From an uncultured Burkholderiales bacterium (GTDB taxonomy: Bacteria; Pseudomonadota; Gammaproteobacteria; Burkholderiales; Burkholderiaceae_C): 64,000 nt of DNA. The DNA lies in contig CAISMH010000019.1 of NCBI GenBank assembly GCA_903886485.1, positions 1-64,000 on the forward strand. The letters are read 5' to 3'. Below are positions 58,054 through 64,000 of the stretch, one piece after another; positions within the stretch are counted from its first letter, which is position 1; each line of letters starts with the position of its first letter. The notes under the pieces are model-generated. The model had not been told where the DNA came from and did no database searches. It worked only from the letters and a program-made list of their open reading frames with translations. A program made the position numbers and the translations under genes.

Positions 58054-58696
58054 GTTCTCCATCTGGGACATTGTGCGCAACTTGCTGCTTGCAGCCCGCT
58101 GGACCGTTGCGCTGTCGTTGATCGCCTTCGTCGGTGGTGGCTTCGTCGGCCTGCTCCTGCTCGTTGCGCGGACCTCACACAACCAACCTCTGCAACGCTT
58201 GGTTGCTGGCTATGTTCAACTGTTTCAAGGCACGCCTTTGCTGATGCAATTGTTTTTGGCCTACTTCGGAATGGCCATGCTCGGGCTTGAAACCTCAGCA
58301 TGGTTTGCCGCCAGCATTGCCTTGACTTTGTACAGCAGTGCCTTTTTGACCGAGATTTGGCACGGCTGCGTCAAAGCCGTTCCGCGCGGCCAATGGGAAG
58401 CGTCGCAAAGCCTCGCCATGAATTTTCGGGAGCAACTGCAATATGTCGTGCTGCCACAAGCGGGACGTTTGGCGATTGCGCCCACGGTTGGATTCTTGGT
58501 GCAAGTCATCAAAGGTACGGCATTGGCGAGCGTCATTGGTTTTGTCGAACTGACCAAAGCCGGCACGATGATCACCAATGCCACCTTCAAACCCTTCGTC
58601 GTTTACAGCTGCGTGGCACTGATGTATTTCTTGCTGTGTTTTCCCATCAGTCTCTACGCCCGCGCTTTAGAAAGAAAACTCCATGCACACCGCTGA
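58046..58696 (+). CDS. Polar amino-acid ABC transporter permease
   Basis: Second permease, 216 aa, of the HisM/GlnP family. The start is a GTG at 58046 with a perfect GGAGGT six bases upstream; no ATG fits. The EAA loop is EASQSLAMNFREQLQYVVLP. Overlaps both neighbours. Confidence 0.92.
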   Translation: MVEFSIWDIVRNLLLAARWTVALSLIAFVGGGFVGLLLLVARTSHNQPLQRLVAGYVQLFQGTPLLMQLFLAYFGMAMLGLETSAWFAASIALTLYSSAFLTEIWHGCVKAVPRGQWEASQSLAMNFREQLQYVVLPQAGRLAIAPTVGFLVQVIKGTALASVIGFVELTKAGTMITNATFKPFVVYSCVALMYFLLCFPISLYARALERKLHAHR

Positions 58697-59438
58697 CTCC
58701 CACGCCCCTCTCGCGGTTCACATCCAAGGGCTTCGCAAAGCATATGGCGAGCACGAGGTTCTCAAAGGCATTGACTTGCGTGTCAAGTCCGGTGAAGTGA
58801 TTGCCATCATTGGCAAAAGCGGTTCCGGCAAAAGTACGCTGCTGCGCTGCATCAATGGTTTGGAAACTTTTCAGCACGGCAACTTGCACGTGCAAGGGCA
58901 GCCCTTGGACTACAAGGACCCAGCGGCCATGCGCAGCTTGCGTCAGCAAGTCGGCATGATTTTTCAATCGTTCAACTTATTTCCTCATTTGAGCGTGGGC
59001 AAGAACATCATGCTCGCCCCTCAATTGGTCAAACAATTGCCGATAGATGAATTGCAGCATCTCGCGCAAAGCTTGTTGGTCAAAGTAGGCTTGGCCGAAA
59101 AATTTGAGGCTTATCCGGACCAACTATCAGGCGGTCAACAACAGCGCGTCGCTATCGCACGCGCATTGGCGATGGCCCCCAGCATCTTGTTGTGCGATGA
59201 AATCACATCGGCACTCGACCCTGAGTTGGTGGGGGAAGTGTTGGCCGTCGTGGAGTCACTGGCACAACAGGGCATGACGTTGTTGATGGTCACGCATGAA
59301 ATGAACTTTGCACGCAAGGTGAGTGATCGCGTCATCTTCATGCACCAAGGTTTGGTTCATGAAGTGGGAACACCACAAGCACTTTTCAGCAATCCCCAAA
59401 CGCCTGAGCTTCAACAGTTCTTGTCGTCCTTGCATTGA
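58683..59438 (+). CDS. Polar amino-acid ABC transporter ATP-binding protein
   Basis: A 251-aa ATPase of the GlnQ/HisP family. Walker A is GKSGSGKSTLLRC, the signature LSGGQQQRVAIARAL and Walker B ILLCDEITSALDPE. It overlaps the second permease by 14 nt and completes the operon. The transported substrate is not readable from sequence. Confidence 0.95.
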   Translation: MHTADSHAPLAVHIQGLRKAYGEHEVLKGIDLRVKSGEVIAIIGKSGSGKSTLLRCINGLETFQHGNLHVQGQPLDYKDPAAMRSLRQQVGMIFQSFNLFPHLSVGKNIMLAPQLVKQLPIDELQHLAQSLLVKVGLAEKFEAYPDQLSGGQQQRVAIARALAMAPSILLCDEITSALDPELVGEVLAVVESLAQQGMTLLMVTHEMNFARKVSDRVIFMHQGLVHEVGTPQALFSNPQTPELQQFLSSLH

Positions 59439-59480
59439 CGAGGCATCTATCGTTCGGGAGCTGCGCTCGTCTTTGCACGA

Positions 59481-60698
59481 TCAGTGTGCTGACCGAATCA
59501 AGTTACGGACCACTGGATAAATTTGCGCCTCCCAACGCTTGCCGTTGAATACCCCATAGTGGCCCACCCCCGATTGCAGATGGTGCGTTTTTCGATACGC
59601 GGGCAACATGCTGCACAAATCTTGCGCCGCCAAAGTTTGTCCCATGCCACAGATGTCATCGCGCTCGCCTTCGACGGTTAACAAAAAGGTTTTGCGAATG
59701 GCTTGCAAGTTCAAGGGGCGATCACGGTAAGTCATCTTGCCCGTAGGCAGCGCATGCTCTTGAAACAGGTGTTTCACCGTTTCCAAATAGAACGGGCCTG
59801 ACAAGTCCATGATGGCGAAATATTCTTTGTAGAAGTCACGAATGACGTCGGCTTTTTCGTCTTCGCCATTGACGCGATGCTCGTAGAGTGTTTTGAATGA
59901 TTGTTGGTGACGTTCCATGTTCATGTTCAAAAACGCCATGAGTTGCATGAAGCCGGGGTACACGCGACGACCGACGCCCTTGAAGTGCAGCGGCACCATG
60001 CCGATCAAATGCGATTCAAACCACTCGATGGGTTGACTCATGGCCAGCTCATTCACACCGGTGGGATTGACGCGGGTGTCAATCGGGCCTGCCATCAAGG
60101 TCAGAGAGGCAGGCTGGCAATCGCTGCGGTCCTCGGCCAACACAGCGGTGGCGGCCAAGCACGCCACCGTGGGCTGGCACACACCCATCAAATGCGCGTT
60201 GGGCCCGAGATGCTGCATGAACCAAATGATGTGTTCGATGTATTCATCCAAGCCAAACTCACCCTCGCTCATCGGAATGTCACGAATGTTGCGCCAGTCT
60301 GTCACGTACACCTCATGGTCTTGCACCAGCGTTTGCACCGTCCCGCGCAGCAAGGTGGCGAAATGTCCAGACATGGGCGCGACCAGCAGCAACTTGGGCA
60401 AGTCTTTTGCGTCATCACGGCAAAAACGCACCAAGTCACAAAACGGTGTGCGAAAACTCGTGGTCTCCATCACTGGCACACGCTTGCCTTGCGCGTTGGT
60501 CACGCTTGAAATATTGAACGAGGGGCGCGTGTGCGTGAAGCCCAGCAATGCGATTTGCTCGTAATACGCAGCCATGCGCTGCAAAGGTGTGATGCGCTTG
60601 TCATCAAACCAATTCAAGGTGATGTCACGCGCGTGATCTGCAAATTTGCGAATCGGGTCGGACACATCGGCCACGGCTTGGTAGTTCTGATAAATCAT
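59481..60698 (-). CDS. phaZ: Intracellular polyhydroxyalkanoate depolymerase
   Basis: Degrades stored polyhydroxybutyrate inside the cell. The protein is 405 aa from the ATG at 60698, which has GGAGA seven bases upstream; an upstream frame to 60809 is rejected. The nucleophile is a Cys in HLMGVCQPTVA near residue 180, as in Ralstonia PhaZ1, where a Cys replaces the usual Ser. The protein starts MIYQNYQAVADV and ends in GVGHYGVFNGKRWE, both typical of the family. It indicates that the organism makes PHB granules. Confidence 0.93.
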   Translation of the reverse strand: MIYQNYQAVADVSDPIRKFADHARDITLNWFDDKRITPLQRMAAYYEQIALLGFTHTRPSFNISSVTNAQGKRVPVMETTSFRTPFCDLVRFCRDDAKDLPKLLLVAPMSGHFATLLRGTVQTLVQDHEVYVTDWRNIRDIPMSEGEFGLDEYIEHIIWFMQHLGPNAHLMGVCQPTVACLAATAVLAEDRSDCQPASLTLMAGPIDTRVNPTGVNELAMSQPIEWFESHLIGMVPLHFKGVGRRVYPGFMQLMAFLNMNMERHQQSFKTLYEHRVNGEDEKADVIRDFYKEYFAIMDLSGPFYLETVKHLFQEHALPTGKMTYRDRPLNLQAIRKTFLLTVEGERDDICGMGQTLAAQDLCSMLPAYRKTHHLQSGVGHYGVFNGKRWEAQIYPVVRNLIRSAH

Positions 60699-60821
60699 TG
60701 CATCGTCTCCACGCCTTTCGGCCTTGTCTTGATGCGAAACATCGTGCAAGACGCGTGCCACGAGATGGCATATCTCTTGCAACGTGAATTGCACCCAACA
60801 CAGATGCACCAGAAGGCAACC

Positions 60822-61478
60822 ATGGCCAAAACCACGCTCACACTCAGTAGCAAGAACTACTCCTCTTGGTCATTGCGAGGCTGGCTGATGCTCAAACTGT
60901 CAGGCATTTCCTTCTCTGAAATCCCTGTGGCCACGGACAACGTGGATGCGCGTGCCGAGTTGCTGCTGCTGTCGCCTTCCATCCTCGTGCCATGCCTCAA
61001 TCACGGCAGCGCTCGTGTGTGGGACACGCTGGCGATCGGTGAGTACCTCAACGAAATCGCACCAAAAGCAAACCTGCTTCCCACCAACGCGGTGCATCGT
61101 GCACATTGCCGGTCCATCTGCGGCGAGATGCATTCGGGCTTTTCTGCCCTGCGTGCATCGCTGCCGATGAACATCAAAGCCAAGTTCAGCAAATTCAAAG
61201 TGTGGTCCAAAGCACAGCTCGACATTGACCGCGTGCTCTTCATTTGGCGCGATTGCTTGTCCACCTACAAAGGCCCGTATTTATTTGGCAAGAAACCCAC
61301 ACTGGCCGATTGCATGTTTGCGCCTGTGGTCACACGCTTCGTCACCTATGGCATTGCCCTCGACCCTGTGTGCGAGGCCTATTGCCAAACCATTTTGTCT
61401 ATGCCCGAGATGAAGGAGTGGATGGCAGCCGCAACTGCAGAGCCAGATGACATCGAAGAACTTGAAGTGGAGTTTTAA
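60822..61478 (+). CDS. Glutathione S-transferase family protein
   Basis: A 218-aa protein with an N-terminal thioredoxin-like GST domain (residues 1-80, SSKNYSSWSLRGWLMLKLSG) and a C-terminal helical domain. The N-terminal SSW motif resembles a GST subgroup common in Proteobacteria. AGAAGG precedes the ATG. The cupin gene follows 2 nt later, so they are coupled. Substrate unknown. Confidence 0.87.
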   Translation: MAKTTLTLSSKNYSSWSLRGWLMLKLSGISFSEIPVATDNVDARAELLLLSPSILVPCLNHGSARVWDTLAIGEYLNEIAPKANLLPTNAVHRAHCRSICGEMHSGFSALRASLPMNIKAKFSKFKVWSKAQLDIDRVLFIWRDCLSTYKGPYLFGKKPTLADCMFAPVVTRFVTYGIALDPVCEAYCQTILSMPEMKEWMAAATAEPDDIEELEVEF

Positions 61479-61480
61479 CC

Positions 61481-61930
61481 ATGCACAGCGCCGTTTCTAA
61501 AACCATTGCCTACGAGAGTCACACCGACTTTTCTCACGTCAAACCCGAAGACACCCAGTTCTTGCCCGGTGGCTTGCGCGACTTCTTTGTCTACCGCGAC
61601 TTAGGTGTTGCCAAAGCCACGCGTGGCAAAGTCATTGCACACATTGCCAAAGCCAATATGCCACCAGACAACGGCACAGGCTGGCACTACCACGTGGCCG
61701 AATTTCAAATCGTCATCATGCTCAAAGGTTGGGCGCGTTTCATGTACGGCGAGACGCCCACGCTGGTGTCGGCGGGTGATTGCGTACACCAGCGCCCCGG
61801 CATCATCCACTACTTGTTCGACTACTCGCCTGACATGGAGTATTTGGAAATTGTGGGCCCCGCAGACTTCGAATCGATTCCTGTCGAGGGGCCCTGTGCG
61901 GTGCCGCAGATCACGCCTTGGCTCAAGTAG
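61481..61930 (+). CDS. Cupin-domain protein
   Basis: A 149-aa single-domain cupin. Motif 1 is GTGWHYHVAEFQIVIMLKG and motif 2 is HQRPGIIHYLFDYS, with His, His, Glu and His ligands for a metal. Function unknown; the length allows nothing besides one cupin barrel. GGAG lies eight bases upstream of the ATG. It converges on the BMP gene with no gap. Confidence 0.8.
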   Translation: MHSAVSKTIAYESHTDFSHVKPEDTQFLPGGLRDFFVYRDLGVAKATRGKVIAHIAKANMPPDNGTGWHYHVAEFQIVIMLKGWARFMYGETPTLVSAGDCVHQRPGIIHYLFDYSPDMEYLEIVGPADFESIPVEGPCAVPQITPWLK

Positions 61931-63073
61931 TTACTTAGCGCCCGGCACTTTGCCCTCCACGCCTTTGACGTAGAAGTTGATGCCGCTCAAAAACTTGTCG
62001 TCAGCGACTTGGTCTTTCTTGAGGACTTCTTTGCCAGCGTTGTCGACGAGTGGGCCTTTCCAGATGGCGAAGCTGCCATCTTTCAAACCTTTTTTCACAT
62101 CATCAATCTTGGCTTTGGTTTCCGCGGGTACGTCTTCGGCAATCGACACGAGATCAATGGCACCGTCTTTCACACCCGACCATGTATGCGCGCCGCCTGT
62201 CCACTGACCGTCCAAGGCTGCACGGGTGGCGTTGATGTAGTAAGGCGTCCAGTTGATGACGGCAGAGGCCAAATGGGCTTTGGGGCCATAGGCGGTCATG
62301 TCCGAGTCCCAGCCGAACGCGCGTTTGCCTTTGTCTTGGGCTGTCTTCAACACGGCTGGAGAGTCGGTGTTTTGGAACAAGATGTCTGCCCCGCCGTTGA
62401 TGAGGGAGGTGGCCGCTTCGGTTTCTTTGGGTGGGTTGAACCACTCGTTGACCCACACCACTTTGGTCTTGACTTTGGGGTTGCTCGATTGCGCGCCCAA
62501 GGTGAAGCTGTTGATGTTGCGGATGACTTCAGGAATTGGGATGGAAGCGACAACGCCCAAGGTGTTGCTCTTGGTCATCTTGCCCGCAATCACGCCCGCC
62601 ATGTAAGCGCCTTCGTAGGTGCGGCTGTCGTAGGTGCGCATGTTGGGCGCTTGTTTGTAGCCGGTGGCGTGCTCGAACTTCACGTCTGGCGTGTCCGCAG
62701 CCACTTTGAGCATGGGCTCCATGTAGCCAAACGTGGTGCCAAAAATCAGTTTGTTACCTTGTCCCACCATGTCGCGAATGACGCGCTCGGCATCGGCTGA
62801 CTCGGGCACGTTTTCAACAAACGAGGTTTCAATCTTGTCGCCAAACTCGGCTTGCAAGGCTTTGCGCGCGTTGTCATGAGCAAAGGTCCAGCCACCATCT
62901 CCCACGGGGCCAACATAGGCGAATGCAATTTTCAATGGTTCAGGCTTGGCCGCAGATGCCGGAACTTCTGCGGGTTTGGTTTCTTCTTTTTTGCCACAGC
63001 CAACCAAAACGGCAGCAGAGATTGCGGTGAAGGCTGCAGCTTGCAACCAGCGACGTTTCAACAAGTGAGTCAT
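61931..63073 (-). CDS. BMP family ABC transporter substrate-binding lipoprotein
   Basis: A 380-aa lipoprotein of the BMP (basic membrane protein/PnrA) family, which binds nucleosides or related purines. The lipobox is AAVLVGC with lipidation at Cys26. A Lys/Glu/Pro/Ala linker precedes the periplasmic domain (FAYVGPVGDGGWTFAHDNAR). AAGGA precedes the ATG. It lies downstream of the permease gene on the same strand. Confidence 0.92.
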   Translation of the reverse strand: MTHLLKRRWLQAAAFTAISAAVLVGCGKKEETKPAEVPASAAKPEPLKIAFAYVGPVGDGGWTFAHDNARKALQAEFGDKIETSFVENVPESADAERVIRDMVGQGNKLIFGTTFGYMEPMLKVAADTPDVKFEHATGYKQAPNMRTYDSRTYEGAYMAGVIAGKMTKSNTLGVVASIPIPEVIRNINSFTLGAQSSNPKVKTKVVWVNEWFNPPKETEAATSLINGGADILFQNTDSPAVLKTAQDKGKRAFGWDSDMTAYGPKAHLASAVINWTPYYINATRAALDGQWTGGAHTWSGVKDGAIDLVSIAEDVPAETKAKIDDVKKGLKDGSFAIWKGPLVDNAGKEVLKKDQVADDKFLSGINFYVKGVEGKVPGAK

Positions 63074-63115
63074 TCCAAATCCTTCAAAGTGAAAACAAAA
63101 AAAGCGAACAAATTA

Positions 63116-64000
63116 TCAACCCGGAAAAAACTGTTTGCCCAACGAGGCTGGCATGTTCAGCCTCAACCAGCGAGGATTTTTAGACATCAGCGCCAGCACC
63201 ACGATGGTGGCAAGGTAAGGCAACATGCTCAAGAACTGGCTGGGGACATCGAGGCCCGTGGCCTGTAAATGGAACTGCAACATGGTCACCCCACCAAACA
63301 GATAAGCACCCAGCAAGACACGTGCTGGACGCCAAGTTGCGAAAGTGGTGAGTGCCAAAGCGATCCAGCCTTTGCCCGCAATCATCCCTTCCACCCACAG
63401 CGGCGTGTAGATGATAGAGATATACGCCCCCGCCAAACCACACAGCGCACCGCCAACGACGACGGCAGCCAAGCGAATGCGTCGCACGGGGTAGCCCAGC
63501 GCATGGGCAGATTCCGGCGACTCCCCCACCGCACGCAAGACCAGACCCGCACGGGTTCGGTACAAAAAGTAAATCAGCCCCAACGTCAACGCAATCGCGC
63601 CATACACCAAGGGGTGGTGTCTGAACAAGGCAGCGCCAAGCCAAGGCATGTCCGCCAAAAACGGCACCTGAAATTGCATGCGCTCCGGCAGTTTGGCTTG
63701 CACAAAGCTCACCCCCACAAACGCGGAGAAGCCCCCACCAAACAGACTGAGTGCCAAGCCCGTGGCGTACTGGTTGGTGTTCATCCAAATCACCAACACA
63801 CCAAAGAGCGCAGCCATCAGGGCGCCAGCGCCCATGCCCGCCAAAAACCCCAGCGTGTCACTGCCCGTGGTGGCCACGGTCGCAAAGCCTGCGATGGCAG
63901 CGCACAGCATCATGCCCTCGGCCCCTAAATTGACGATGCCCGCTTTTTCATTGATGAGCAGGCCCAGCGACGCCAATGCCAACACCGTCCCCGCGTTCAT
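63116..64000 (-). CDS. BMP-type ABC transporter permease (cut by window edge)
   Basis: At least 294 residues of an inner-membrane permease of the YufQ/guanosine ABC type with about eight membrane segments. LALASLGLLINEKAGIVNLGAEGMML is the family's conserved start region, shown here in part. The frame reaches the window end at an ATG, but the family usually has about 10-20 further N-terminal residues, so the real start probably lies outside. It pairs with the BMP lipoprotein gene; the ATPase and second permease would be upstream, beyond the window. Confidence 0.88.
   Translation of the reverse strand: MNAGTVLALASLGLLINEKAGIVNLGAEGMMLCAAIAGFATVATTGSDTLGFLAGMGAGALMAALFGVLVIWMNTNQYATGLALSLFGGGFSAFVGVSFVQAKLPERMQFQVPFLADMPWLGAALFRHHPLVYGAIALTLGLIYFLYRTRAGLVLRAVGESPESAHALGYPVRRIRLAAVVVGGALCGLAGAYISIIYTPLWVEGMIAGKGWIALALTTFATWRPARVLLGAYLFGGVTMLQFHLQATGLDVPSQFLSMLPYLATIVVLALMSKNPRWLRLNMPASLGKQFFPG

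Overview
The window looks like the chromosome of a betaproteobacterium of the order Burkholderiales, most likely family Comamonadaceae. This is inferred from gene content and protein style: prfB with its frameshift site, a PHB depolymerase, a soluble NAD-linked formate dehydrogenase, a form II CoxL-like hydroxylase, LIV-type aromatic-acid transport and Burkholderiales-type AMP ligases. No rRNA or marker gene was available to fix the genus. The DNA is almost completely coding. The only stretch over 300 bases without a gene is 51848-52333.

Region by region. (1) 1-21.4 kb is core metabolism: tRNA-Ala, gltX, a minus-strand run folC-dedD-cvpA-purF-metZ, an ArsC/YffB-like protein, a glycine-zipper envelope protein, ppnP, argG, murB, yajQ, plsY, an aldo/keto reductase, an acyl-CoA synthetase, an alpha/beta hydrolase, a PagP-like outer-membrane barrel, prfB (programmed +1 frameshift), pepN and fbp. 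(2) 21.4-29.3 kb is a tightly coupled catabolic operon. It encodes an anthraniloyl-CoA/salicylyl-CoA monooxygenase-reductase, an SDR, a MarR regulator, an enoyl-CoA hydratase, an acyl-CoA dehydrogenase, an aryl-CoA ligase and a RidA protein. This matches the aerobic 2-aminobenzoyl-CoA route known from Azoarcus evansii. (3) 29.3-42.3 kb is an unusual accessory block. A LysR gene diverges from an operon with a molybdenum hydroxylase (large subunit, small subunit, and a fused FAD-CoxG subunit), interrupted by a DapA-superfamily lyase and ended by a 3-hydroxyanthranilate 3,4-dioxygenase-like protein. A five-gene LIV-type ABC transporter, an arylformamidase-like hydrolase and a convergent aspartate-dehydrogenase-like gene follow. 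(4) 42.4-48.9 kb is formate-linked: purT, and fdsA with a fused fdsGB, then a nitroreductase. (5) 49-64 kb returns to housekeeping: methyltransferase, CorC/HlyC protein, apaH, rhlE, a DUF2520 protein, dcd, adenine deaminase, a polar amino-acid ABC transporter, phaZ, a GST, a cupin and the start of a BMP-type nucleoside ABC transporter cut by the window edge.

The most notable signal is a pair of near-identical 18-bp operators at 21438-21455 (perfect palindrome) and 35930-35947 (15 of 18 bases the same). Each sits directly after a -10-like hexamer. One precedes the CoA-pathway operon that contains its own marR gene; the other precedes the LIV transporter 14 kb away. This ties transport and degradation into one likely MarR regulon and suggests that the molybdenum-hydroxylase block between them belongs to the same catabolic programme. 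A plausible but unproven reading is an upper pathway that turns an N-containing aromatic or N-heteroaromatic compound into anthranilate-type intermediates.
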